Positions 35,936-43,260 of a stretch of DNA of 51,272 nucleotides are shown here, one piece after another. Below the pieces are notes generated by a model. The model worked only from the letters and a program-made list of their open reading frames with translations. It was not told the origin of the DNA and ran no database searches. The position numbers and the translations under genes are program-made. The stretch comes from Devosia sp. (GTDB lineage: Bacteria; Pseudomonadota; Alphaproteobacteria; Rhizobiales; Devosiaceae): positions 1-51,272 of the forward strand of contig NZ_JACZKG010000021.1 in assembly GCF_014860165.1 (NCBI RefSeq), given 5' to 3'. Positions within the stretch are counted from its first letter, which is position 1; each line of letters begins with the position of its first letter.

Positions 35936-36367
35936 TCAGCGCTGGTCCGGCGGCGGCACGTCGGTGCTGGTTTTGCACTCGATCAGCCAGACATCGTAGA
36001 TCGCGTGGTCCACGGCATTGAGCGCCGGGCTGTCGGCAAACATCCATCCGGTGAAGATGCGCTTGGAAACGCCGGTCAGGCTGCGCTGGTCGACCTCGAG
36101 AAAGGCCGAGACGCGCTGCGCCTCGGTGGGCGGCCGGTTGTAGCAGGCACGCGGGGTGATCTCGAGCGCACCGAACAGCACCGTCTCGTCGATATAGACA
36201 TCGAAGCGGGTGATGCGGCCAGTGATCTTGTCGAGCCCGGCGAAGGTCGCCACCGGATTGGCGATCGGCTGCGCCATGGCTGGCATGGCCATGGACAGGC
36301 ATGCCAACCCCAGTGCCGGAACCAGCCGTTTCGCGAGAGTCAGAAGACTTGAGGCGCTCGGGCGCAA
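35936..36367 (-). CDS. DUF2155 periplasmic protein
   Basis: A 143-residue secreted protein with a signal peptide (LVPALGLACLSMAMPAMA, cleavage after AMA). The mature part has the DUF2155 core: GLDKITGRITRFDVYIDETVLFGALEITPRACY and IFTGWMFADSPALNAVDHAIYDVWLIEC. Two cysteines (in PRACY and LIECK) may form a disulfide. The start is taken as TTG at 36367, after AAGGG, 10 bases from the NDUFA12 stop; no in-frame ATG lies in a suitable place. Function is unknown. It pairs with the complex I accessory gene in many alphaproteobacteria. Confidence 0.8.
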   Translation of the reverse strand: MRPSASSLLTLAKRLVPALGLACLSMAMPAMAQPIANPVATFAGLDKITGRITRFDVYIDETVLFGALEITPRACYNRPPTEAQRVSAFLEVDQRSLTGVSKRIFTGWMFADSPALNAVDHAIYDVWLIECKTSTDVPPPDQR

Positions 36368-36377
36368 GGCGCCGCCC

Positions 36378-36776
36378 TTATTCAGGCGACCACGCGTCGT
36401 AGTCGCCGGTGACGCGGGGACGCTCGCCCTTGTTGAGCAGGCTGCCATCGGGGCGATAGGCTGCTGCCGTGCCCGTCAGGTTGGGCTGGTGCGGCTTCTC
36501 CCAGGCATGGGGGACATAGTTGCTCTTGGTCGGCACCACGTCGGTGCGATAGTGCATACAGCCATACCAGCCGGGCGGAATCGCCGAGGCGTCGGCCGGG
36601 CCGGCATAGGTCACATAGCGCCGATCGGCCTTGCGGTCCTGGTAGTATTTGTTGCCGAATTCGTCGCTGCCGACATAGTTGCCGAAGCGCCGGATCCATA
36701 GCCGCGTACCCCAGGTATTGCCGCTCCACCAGGAGAAGATTTCAGTGAGGAAGCTCTTGATACCGGGTTTGGCCAA
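36378..36776 (-). CDS. NADH:ubiquinone oxidoreductase subunit NDUFA12-like
   Basis: A 132-residue protein of the NDUFA12/B17.2 family, an accessory subunit of respiratory complex I in alphaproteobacteria and mitochondria. Visible: FSWWSGNTWGTRLWIRRFG, GSDEFGNKYYQDRK, RRYVTYAGPADASAIPPGWYGCMHYRTD and HAWEKPHQPNLTGT. It is separated from the main nuo cluster, as usual. The DUF2155 gene follows within 10 bases. Confidence 0.93.
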   Translation of the reverse strand: MAKPGIKSFLTEIFSWWSGNTWGTRLWIRRFGNYVGSDEFGNKYYQDRKADRRYVTYAGPADASAIPPGWYGCMHYRTDVVPTKSNYVPHAWEKPHQPNLTGTAAAYRPDGSLLNKGERPRVTGDYDAWSPE

Positions 36777-36935
36777 TTGTCGATTCCGCCGTCGAAAATG
36801 CGAGTTGGGGCGGGTTTATCATGGTGCACGGTGGGAGCCTAGCCCTCGTGCGGTTGTGTGATCGGGAAATCGTCGGCTGCAAACCGGCGGCACCTATGGG
36901 TGCGCCCGAGGCTGCCTGATGCTAGCCTGCCGGGC

Positions 36936-38000
36936 ATGATCGAGAACCATAACCATTCCCACCTCTGGCCCGGCGTTCCGCTCGCCCTTGGCGCGGCCGT
37001 GCTGTTTGGCGCATCGGCTCCCCTGTCCAAGATATTGCTTGGCGTCGTCGATCCGTGGCTGCTCGCCGGCATCCTCTATCTTGGTGCCGGCCTGGGCCTG
37101 GCTCTCGTCCATTGGGGGCGGCCGGTATTGGGCCTAGCCATTGTCGAAGCGCCCCTGCAGCGGCCCGATATGCCATGGCTGGCTGCCGTGATCGTCTTTG
37201 GCGGCATGCTGGGGCCGCTCTTCCTGATGCTTGGCCTGTCCCAGACTTCGGCCGCCTCGGGGTCTCTGCTGCTCAATCTGGAGGGGCTGGCGACCATGGC
37301 GATTGCCTGGATCGTGTTCCGGGAAAATGTCGATCGTCGCCTGCTGCTCGGCGCGGCCGCGATTCTGGCCGGAGCGGTGCTGCTGTCATGGACCGGCCAG
37401 GGCCTGCAACTGGATACGGGCGGGCTGTTCATTGCCGCCGCGTGCCTCTGCTGGGGCATCGACAACAACCTGACGCGCAAGCTCTCGTCGGCAGACCCGG
37501 TGCAGATTGCCATGATCAAGGGCCTGGTGGCCGGCGCGACCAACTTTGCCATGGCCCTCGCGCTCGGCGCCCGACTGCCGAGCCTCCCCATCATTGCGGG
37601 AGGCGCCGTTGTCGGCTTCCTCGGCATCGGCGTAAGCCTTGTCCTGTTCATGCTGGGGCTGCGCCACCTCGGCACCGCCCGCACGGGCGCCTATTTCAGC
37701 CTCGCCCCGTTCATAGGGGCCGTGCTGGCGCTGCTGCTGTTCCGGGACGACCTGACTGTCCAGCTCGTCGTGGCCGGGCTGTTGATGGGCCTGGGCCTGT
37801 GGCTGCACCTTTCGGAGCGGCATGAGCATGTCCACGATCACGAAGCGCTTGAGCACGATCACGCGCATATCCACGATGATCATCATCAGCATGCCCATGA
37901 TGGACCGGTGTCAGAGCCACATTCCCATGCCCACCGGCACGAACCGCTCCGCCACAAGCACCCGCACTATCCCGACTTGCATCACCGGCATGGGCATTAG
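36936..38000 (+). CDS. EamA/DMT-family transporter with a histidine-rich tail
   Basis: A 354-residue inner-membrane protein with about ten hydrophobic segments in two EamA repeats (LALGAAVLFGASAPLSKILL near the start, FLGIGVSLVLFMLGLRHLGTARTGAYFSLAPFIGAVLALLLF near residue 230-270). The C-terminal 60 residues (about 294-354) carry some two dozen His mixed with Asp and Glu (HDHEALEHDHAHIHDDHH), and the N-terminus has ENHNHSH. Such tails bind Ni, Co, Zn or Cu. A metal-linked export or buffering role is inferred; the EamA core alone would suggest metabolite export. Start MIENHNHSHLW at 36936; the longer frame upstream looks unlike a transporter. Confidence 0.88.
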   Translation: MIENHNHSHLWPGVPLALGAAVLFGASAPLSKILLGVVDPWLLAGILYLGAGLGLALVHWGRPVLGLAIVEAPLQRPDMPWLAAVIVFGGMLGPLFLMLGLSQTSAASGSLLLNLEGLATMAIAWIVFRENVDRRLLLGAAAILAGAVLLSWTGQGLQLDTGGLFIAAACLCWGIDNNLTRKLSSADPVQIAMIKGLVAGATNFAMALALGARLPSLPIIAGGAVVGFLGIGVSLVLFMLGLRHLGTARTGAYFSLAPFIGAVLALLLFRDDLTVQLVVAGLLMGLGLWLHLSERHEHVHDHEALEHDHAHIHDDHHQHAHDGPVSEPHSHAHRHEPLRHKHPHYPDLHHRHGH

Positions 38001-38078
38001 GGGGGCGGATGCGGAGCAGCGGCGCTATGGTGTCTGCTGAGGGGTGGATTGCGGACAGGCCGGTGTCGAGGGCACAAC

Positions 38079-38102
38079 GACCGCTTGGCGCCAAGAGCGG
38101 TC
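38079..38102. other. Hairpin between convergent transporter and cytochrome genes
   Basis: GACCGCT (38079-38085) and AGCGGTC (38096-38102) flank TGGCGCCAAG. It has no T-tract on either side, so a factor-independent terminator is not supported. The rest of 38001-38171 shows nothing I recognise. Confidence 0.35.
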
Positions 38103-38171
38103 ATTGGCCGCATTCGATGTTCGCAAATCTCCTCTCAGTCATTGGTGTTCCGACTTATCTGAGAATCACCT

Positions 38172-38540
38172 TCATTTGGCATCGGGCATGCCAGCGTCGA
38201 TCCAGCGCGCGATGAGTTCGATCGTCTCGTCCGACAAGGGGTAGCTGAGGAACGGCATCCGCGGTGTGCTGACGCCCTGCAGGCGCCGGATCAACTCACT
38301 GCTCTTAGCGTTGCCACCGAGTAGAACTGGACCGTTGTCACCGCCGGCAACCGCATCGGCGTAGTTATCTAGCCGCAAACCACGAGCTGCGCCCTGTGGC
38401 CCGTGGCACATCGTGCAATGCTCGGAGAAAATGACCCCAACGGTGGACCAGTCTGGCGGTGAGGCTTCCGATTGATCGTCTCCCGCATGCGCTGCAAACG
38501 ACATGATCGGCCAGATCAGCAGTGCACACACAAGTCTCAT
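38172..38540 (-). CDS. Small c-type cytochrome
   Basis: A 122-residue periplasmic monohaem cytochrome c. Signal peptide MRLVCALLIWPIMSFAAHA, haem motif CTMCH (42-46) and probable axial Met95 in TPRMPF. The spacing fits class I-type domains such as those at the ends of cytochrome-dependent dehydrogenases or stand-alone electron carriers. The partner is unknown: no oxidase or dehydrogenase is adjacent. It is divergent from the secreted protein gene at 38668. Confidence 0.88.
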   Translation of the reverse strand: MRLVCALLIWPIMSFAAHAGDDQSEASPPDWSTVGVIFSEHCTMCHGPQGAARGLRLDNYADAVAGGDNGPVLLGGNAKSSELIRRLQGVSTPRMPFLSYPLSDETIELIARWIDAGMPDAK

Positions 38541-38667
38541 GACGGCATCCCCGCCCCGTGACCGCGCACGATAATAACATAACTTCGGCTCGCGCGTTTA
38601 TATCTCCCGGTGCTAAACTTCCCCTGCACGACGCGGCATCCACGCTCGCGTCTGATGGGAGGGGACT

Positions 38668-39246
38668 ATGAATGGGTATGTGTCTCTCACGCTTATAGCG
38701 TCGACATTTGCAACCTCGGCCTTTGCTGTGGATGTCGACCTGGACCAGCTTCGCAGCGATGTCGCGAAGTACAAGGATGTGACCGTCGCGCTCGCCGACG
38801 GATATATTTTACCCGAAAATCACTGCGTCTCGGCGAAAGGGGAAGGTCTGCCGCCCGAATTGGGCGCTATGGGCCTTCACTACATAAACCCCATGCTGCT
38901 CGAGATTACTGCAACGGCGCCGCGCGTTGACGGCAAGTCGACCTATACGGACTGGAAGCAGCCGTCGGTACTGATCTACGAACCCCAGGAGGACGGCTCG
39001 CTTGAGCTGGTGGCGGTCGAGAACCTGGTGTTCGAAGCCGCTTGGAACGGCGCGGCGAAAAGTGAGGAGTTGGTCCTCAACGGCCGCAAGTGGGATCACA
39101 TGGCCGACGATGCATCGACGCCGGGCGATGAGGCACACGGCTTCATGCCCCACTACGATCAGCATGTCTGGCTTTTCCGGGAAAACCCGATGGGCGAGTT
39201 GATGCCGTTCAACCCCAACGCCGCGTGTGATCATCATAAACCCTGA
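38668..39246 (+). CDS. Secreted protein of unknown function
   Basis: A 192-residue protein with a signal peptide (VSLTLIASTFATSAFA, cleavage after AFA). The mature part starts with a helix and has conserved-looking stretches ADGYILPENHCV, MGLHYINPMLLE, PSVLIYEPQEDGSLELVAVENLVF and VWLFRENPMGELMPFNPNAACDHH. I recall similar sequences as uncharacterised periplasmic proteins, but cannot name a domain. The two cysteines (in NHCV and NAACD) and several His could form a disulfide or bind metal. GGGAGGGG precedes the ATG. It stands divergent from the cytochrome c gene, which may point to a shared redox context. Confidence 0.75.
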   Translation: MNGYVSLTLIASTFATSAFAVDVDLDQLRSDVAKYKDVTVALADGYILPENHCVSAKGEGLPPELGAMGLHYINPMLLEITATAPRVDGKSTYTDWKQPSVLIYEPQEDGSLELVAVENLVFEAAWNGAAKSEELVLNGRKWDHMADDASTPGDEAHGFMPHYDQHVWLFRENPMGELMPFNPNAACDHHKP

Positions 39247-39253
39247 AATAGCG

Positions 39254-39289
39254 GTCAGTGTCCGCCTGCCTATCCTGACGGACACTGAC
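39254..39289 (+). terminator. Stable hairpin after the secreted protein gene
   Basis: GTCAGTGTCCG (39254-39264) and CGGACACTGAC (39279-39289) form a perfect 11-bp stem 7 bases after the stop. No T-tract follows, so it is a possible Rho-dependent or stabilising 3' structure. The rest of the gap to 39443 holds nothing recognisable. Confidence 0.45.
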
Positions 39290-39443
39290 GTCTCCGGTCG
39301 GTTCTCACAAAGGTCGTCCTAGGTGCCGCAATGGCGGATACGAGGCCCGAAGTTGCCGAGCTTCCAGCAAGGATGACCGCCGTCCCTTGGAAATCTGTAG
39401 GGTTCCAGTTAAGCTCTTCCAGTCTGGTCTCTGGGAAAATCCG

Positions 39444-39917
39444 ATGGACAACCACGCGTCATTCTTACGCGAGGCGATCGCCCTCTCGAAATCTGCCTTG
39501 CAGCACGGTGGCGAGCCGTTTGGCTCCGTGCTCGTGAAGAACGGCGAAGTCATCTTGCGCGCTGAAAACAGCGTCTTCAGCGGCCACGACATGACGAACC
39601 ACGCCGAGATGAACTTAGTCAAACTTGCCGCACAGCATTACGACCCCGCATTTCTCGCCGACTGCACACTGTATTCCAGCACTGAGCCGTGCGCGATGTG
39701 CTCAGGGGCAATTTACTGGTCAGGCATCGGGCGTGTGGTGTTCGCTTGCTCTGAAGAGCGGCTTGGCGAGATTGCTGGAATCGGTTTGAACGTGCCGACC
39801 CGGGCTGTTCTGCAGACGGGTGCGCGCTCGGTCGACGTGGTTGGCCCGACGGACCTCGAAGAGGAGGCTGCCAAGGTGCATCAGGAATTCTGGCCGAGGC
39901 ATCTGGGCAAGGCCTAG
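39444..39917 (+). CDS. Cytidine/deoxycytidylate-type nucleoside deaminase
   Basis: A 157-residue zinc deaminase. The metal and catalytic motifs are HAE (His53, Glu55) and PCAMC (Cys83, Cys86), with TNHAEMN typical of the guanine/tRNA adenosine deaminase branch. The tail ends in HQEFWPRHL, as in guanine deaminase-like or isocytosine-type deaminases, so a free-base or nucleoside substrate is more likely than tRNA. ATG at 39444 (MDNHASFLREAI) is preceded by GGGA. It stands alone with no pathway partner. Confidence 0.85.
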   Translation: MDNHASFLREAIALSKSALQHGGEPFGSVLVKNGEVILRAENSVFSGHDMTNHAEMNLVKLAAQHYDPAFLADCTLYSSTEPCAMCSGAIYWSGIGRVVFACSEERLGEIAGIGLNVPTRAVLQTGARSVDVVGPTDLEEEAAKVHQEFWPRHLGKA

Positions 39918-40070
39918 CGGCTACGCCAGAGTATGCCGTAACAGCGCCGGATAGCGCCCGCTTCCCGTGCAAGCGTGCCGTCTTGCCCGACCCCTCCAAT
40001 GTCCGCTTCTAGGAAGCAGCTACGGCCGGCCGAACGGCCACTATGGGGTCGGAACCGGACCTGCCCCCGA

Positions 40071-40643
40071 CTAAACCCTCAGCCCCGCCATCACCGCCGA
40101 GATCACCCGGTCCTTCTGCGCATCGGTCGCCCCGGCCAGGCCCTGGATGTGCAGTCCCTGGTCCAGCGTCTGCAGCATCTTGCCCAGGCCCGAGACATTG
40201 CTGCCATCAGCGATTTGCCCGCGCGCCAGTGCGTTGGCCAGGTTGCCGGCATAGAGCGCCTCGATTTCCTCGCCAGCTGCCAGCGCCTTGCCATAGGCGC
40301 CTTCAGGCACCGTGTCGCGCTGGGTCAGGGTGTTGATCATGAAGCAGCCATAGTATTCGCTGCCATATTGCAGCGAGCGCAGCACGGCCTCGATATTCTC
40401 CAGCCCCAGCGGCTGGCGGGTGAGTATCTCGCGATACTGCCCCAGCAGGTAGCCCAGGAACCGCTCCAAAGCCGCCTCGTAGAGCCCGGCCTTGCCGCCG
40501 AATTCCTTGTAGAGGCTGAAGCGGTTGAGGCCGGTATGCTCTACCAATGCGGCAAGATGAGCGCCCTCGTAGCCAAGCCGCCAGAACAGGCTCATCGCCT
40601 TGTCCAGCACCTCGCCGCGCTCATAGGTTCTGGGCCGCGCCAT
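40071..40643 (-). CDS. TetR-family transcriptional regulator
   Basis: A 190-residue repressor. The N-terminal helix-turn-helix is clear: MARPRTYERGEVLDKAMSLFWRLGYEGAHLAALVEHTGLNRFSLYKEFGGKAGLY (about 1-55). The C-terminal ligand-binding part resembles the subgroup of the NemR/YxaF type. It is divergent from an APH(3')-like kinase gene with 86 bases between starts, and the space holds a repeated motif (40653-40668, 40701-40716). It most likely represses the kinase-MFS pair and itself; the inducer is unknown. Confidence 0.9.
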   Translation of the reverse strand: MARPRTYERGEVLDKAMSLFWRLGYEGAHLAALVEHTGLNRFSLYKEFGGKAGLYEAALERFLGYLLGQYREILTRQPLGLENIEAVLRSLQYGSEYYGCFMINTLTQRDTVPEGAYGKALAAGEEIEALYAGNLANALARGQIADGSNVSGLGKMLQTLDQGLHIQGLAGATDAQKDRVISAVMAGLRV

Positions 40644-40652
40644 CTATAACAG

Positions 40653-40716
40653 ACCGATCATTCTGAAATTCATTGACCACCGTCTCGACCGGAGTTATTC
40701 ACCTATCGTTCTGAAA
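40653..40716. promoter_or_regulatory. Candidate TetR operators: two direct repeats
   Basis: ACCGATCATTCTGAAA (40653-40668) and ACCTATCGTTCTGAAA (40701-40716) match at 14 of 16 positions and lie 48 bp apart, in the region between the divergent regulator and kinase genes. The first copy, read as AGACCGATCATTCT, is a partial palindrome similar in style to operators of NemR-like repressors. Both positions would overlap promoters of either gene. Confidence 0.5.
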
Positions 40717-40729
40717 CAGGAATCGTCCG

Positions 40730-41515
40730 ATGTCTACCGGTTTCGCTGGCAGCCCTGTTTTTCCCGCCCGGCTTTCGGCGCTTGCCGGCCGTCCGAGCCA
40801 TCTGGTGACGATTGGCCAATCGGACGCATCGGTCTGGCGCATCGAGGACGCCGGCGAAACGCTGTTCCTCAAGGCCGCGCCCCAGCACGCGCTGAGCGAA
40901 TTGCCCGGCGAGGCCGAACGCCTGTCCTGGCTGGGCACCACGCCGGTTCCCGCGCCGCGACTGCTCGACAGCTTCACAGCGGATGGGCAGGACTGGCTGC
41001 TGATGACCGCCCTGCCCGGCATCGACCTGACGCACCTGGTCAATCAACCCGAAGTCTTGCGTAACGCTCTGGCGACGGGTCTGCGCGCCCTGCATGCGCT
41101 CGATCCCGCCACTTGCCCGTTTGGGAATCAACTCGATGTCAAGCTGGCGAGCGGTGGCGCCAACGTGGCCGCCGGTCGCGTCGATGAAACCGACTTCGAT
41201 GCGTCCCGCGAGGGATGGACGGCGCAGCAGGTAATGGATTGGCTGCTGGAAAACCGGCCAGACAGCGAGGACCTCGTCGTCGCCCATGGCGATGCGAGCC
41301 TCCCCAACATCATGGCGCTGCATGGCGCCTTCTCTGGCGTCATCGACTGCGGACGGCTGGGCGTCGCCGATCGCTGGCAGGATCTCGCCCTCGCCTGTCG
41401 CAGCATCATCTACAATTGCGGGCAGGAGCATGTGGCCCCTTTCCTTGCCGCCTATGGAGCCGCCTGGGACGAAGAGCGCTATCGATATTACTGCACGCTG
41501 GACGAGCTGTTCTGA
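40730..41515 (+). CDS. APH(3')-like aminoglycoside phosphotransferase
   Basis: A 261-residue kinase of the protein-kinase-like fold. Motifs match aminoglycoside 3'-phosphotransferases: VVAHGDASLPNIM with the catalytic Asp188, SGVIDCGRLGVADRWQDLALA with the metal-binding Asp206, and the C-terminal YYCTLDELF, near-equivalent to the FYRLLDEFF end of APH(3')-II. The protein could phosphorylate kanamycin-type drugs; the divergence leaves the actual substrate open. The stop TGA shares its last A with the ATG of the MFS gene (TGATG), so the two are translationally coupled. Confidence 0.88.
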   Translation: MSTGFAGSPVFPARLSALAGRPSHLVTIGQSDASVWRIEDAGETLFLKAAPQHALSELPGEAERLSWLGTTPVPAPRLLDSFTADGQDWLLMTALPGIDLTHLVNQPEVLRNALATGLRALHALDPATCPFGNQLDVKLASGGANVAAGRVDETDFDASREGWTAQQVMDWLLENRPDSEDLVVAHGDASLPNIMALHGAFSGVIDCGRLGVADRWQDLALACRSIIYNCGQEHVAPFLAAYGAAWDEERYRYYCTLDELF

Positions 41516-42699
41516 TGGGCAGCCTGCGGCGATTCCTCGGCCTCTACTACGCCTATGTTTTCCTGTTCGACTTCATGCTGGCCTACGCCATCTATACGGC
41601 GCTGTTCGCGCTGGAGGGCATTTCGGTCGGGGAGATCGGCGTGCTCCTCGCCTTCTGGTCGGCTTCGGCCATTGTCCTCGAAATGCCTTCGGGCGCCCTG
41701 TCCGATCATTTCGACCGCCGCACCCTTCTGATAGCAGCGCCGCTGCTCAAGGCGCTCACCTTCGTCTGCTGGGGCGTGGCCCAGGGCAATTTCTGGCTCT
41801 ATGGCCTGGGCTTCCTGTTCTGGAGCGCCGGACAGGCGCTGCAATCGGGCAGCCGCGAGGCCTTACTCTATGAGCGCCTGGCCGCGGCCGGCCGCAGTGA
41901 AGATTTCGACAAGGTGCTGGGGCGCGACAATGCCGCCGAGGGGCTGGGAATCGGTGCCGGGGCGCTGGTTGGTGGCTTCGTCGCCCAATATAATATGGAT
42001 TGGGCGATCTGGTGGTCCATTCCGCCCCTGCTGATCGGCGCGGTCCTGGCCTTGGGGTTGCGCGATGTCAGGCAGGCACGGGTCGCCGAGCCCGGCGAGG
42101 CACCGATCACCTATCTCTCGCACTTCGCCGATGCCATTGGTGAATTCCGCCGTCACGCCGATCTGCGGTTCGTCACCGTCTACATGGCGGTGGGGCTGAT
42201 TGCCTTTGAATTGCTGGAGGAGTTCGACCAGCTCTACTATCTCGCCGTGGCGGTGCCGATCTGGCTCTGGGGCGTGCTGGCCGGCGGGGTCGAACTGGTC
42301 TACGCCTATGCCAGCGTCGCTGCCCACCGGCTTGCTGGCCGTCGCTGGCTGGCCTGGGCCCTGCCCCTTTTGGGTGGCGCCCTGCTCGTCGTGGCCTCAC
42401 TTGGGGACAATCCCTGGTATGTGCTGGCGCTTGAGCTGGCCTATGTCGCCATCGCTCCGGTGGCCGTGCTGGCCGAAGCGCGCTTTCACCGCCTCATGGA
42501 TGGGCGCAGCCGCGCCACCACGACTTCGGCGCTGATCGTCGCCGAGAATGTCGTCGGCATCGGCGCAACCCTGCTGTTTGGATTTCTGGCCGATTGGCTG
42601 GGCATTCTTCCTGCCTATGGCTGGGCCGGGCTGGCCATGGTGCCTGTGGCGCTCTGGGTGGTGCTGGGCCATCGTCGCGGCATGGCCGCCATCGACTGA
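41515..42699 (+). CDS. MFS transporter coupled to the kinase gene
   Basis: A 394-residue major facilitator with about 12 membrane helices. The loop between helices 2 and 3 has SGALSDHFDRRTLL, the MFS motif A, with EMPSGALSDHF; the central cytoplasmic loop starts near residue 190 (LRDVRQARVAEPGE). It starts at the ATG overlapping the kinase stop. Together with the TetR gene it forms a drug-response unit: one gene product modifies, the other exports. The substrate cannot be read from the sequence. Confidence 0.85.
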   Translation: MGSLRRFLGLYYAYVFLFDFMLAYAIYTALFALEGISVGEIGVLLAFWSASAIVLEMPSGALSDHFDRRTLLIAAPLLKALTFVCWGVAQGNFWLYGLGFLFWSAGQALQSGSREALLYERLAAAGRSEDFDKVLGRDNAAEGLGIGAGALVGGFVAQYNMDWAIWWSIPPLLIGAVLALGLRDVRQARVAEPGEAPITYLSHFADAIGEFRRHADLRFVTVYMAVGLIAFELLEEFDQLYYLAVAVPIWLWGVLAGGVELVYAYASVAAHRLAGRRWLAWALPLLGGALLVVASLGDNPWYVLALELAYVAIAPVAVLAEARFHRLMDGRSRATTTSALIVAENVVGIGATLLFGFLADWLGILPAYGWAGLAMVPVALWVVLGHRRGMAAID

Positions 42700-42980
42700 G
42701 CACCACCACTGGTAGTCAAACCACGATTGCCACTATTGGGCCAAAATTTCTGCGCTTGACAGCTTTGTCACCCGCCGATTCTGGCAATCGGCAGCATGGT
42801 TAGCGCACTATTAAGGGCCATCGGCAAAGCACGATCCCCTAGGATTCGCTTGGCTTTAGCGAGGCTTTCTCTGCTCACGTTTTGGGTCCTCACCCATTGT
42901 CTCAGCTCAGGTAAATCTCCTCGCTCAACACCGCGTTTTCCTTGCAGTTTGTCCCCGTAATCCACATATTAGGCCTACTA

Positions 42981-43000
42981 GTGGTTGTCGCGACGACCAC
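42981..43000. promoter_or_regulatory. 20-bp near-perfect palindrome upstream of nrdJ
   Basis: GTGGTTGTCG|CGACGACCAC is self-complementary at 9 of 10 pairs with no spacer. It lies 261 bases before the nrdJ ATG. The symmetry suits a dimeric regulator's operator. It does not match the NrdR-box consensus as I know it. Confidence 0.35.
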
Positions 43001-43153
43001 CTTGGACACTAGACCTTGTGATTTCTGGCGTTGACGCCTCGTTTGAATCGGCAGAGTGTTTTCGACGGTCCGGTACATCAGTTGTAGCGGGCAAGCCCTG
43101 GGTGGAGCGCTGGCACAAGACCGGCGCCGGACCTGGGCGACAGGCAAGTTTCT

Positions 43154-43174
43154 CGAGCCCGCCTCCCGGGCTCG
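43154..43174 (+). other. Hairpin in the nrdJ leader
   Basis: CGAGCCCG (43154-43161), loop CCTCC, CGGGCTCG (43167-43174). A stable 8-bp stem 86 bases before nrdJ with no T-run, so an mRNA-structural or attenuation element is possible. Confidence 0.4.
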
Positions 43175-43260
43175 GTTGGTGAAGCGTCAACACAGATTTG
43201 GATGAGAAGCCGGGTTTCGGCTCGCGGGCACAATCGTGCTCGTTACATTGGGGAATACGA

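Larger units (their letters stand above)
42700..43260. other. Intergenic region before nrdJ; no confident gene
   Basis: This 561-base stretch is richer in A+T than its flanks in its first half. It holds a 20-bp near-palindrome (42981-43000) and a hairpin CGAGCCCG...CGGGCTCG (43154-43174), described separately. A minus-strand frame 42965-42768 (65 codons from GTG, weak AGG upstream) ends in LTMLPIARIGG and matches nothing I know; I do not call it. I looked for a cobalamin riboswitch, since nrdJ needs B12, but the B12-box is not evident. Confidence 0.5.

Noticed and set aside
38100..40070. Insertion sequence or prophage remnant in the accessory stretch
   Set aside because: No transposase, integrase or terminal repeats seen.
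42768..42965. 65-codon minus-strand frame starting with GTG
   Set aside because: Weak ribosome site, no recognised family, in a region that looks intergenic. Described within the intergenic entry only.
42700..43260. Cobalamin riboswitch upstream of nrdJ
   Set aside because: Searched by eye for the B12-box and conserved core; only partial G+C-rich similarity, no convincing match. A covariance search (Rfam Cobalamin) would be decisive.
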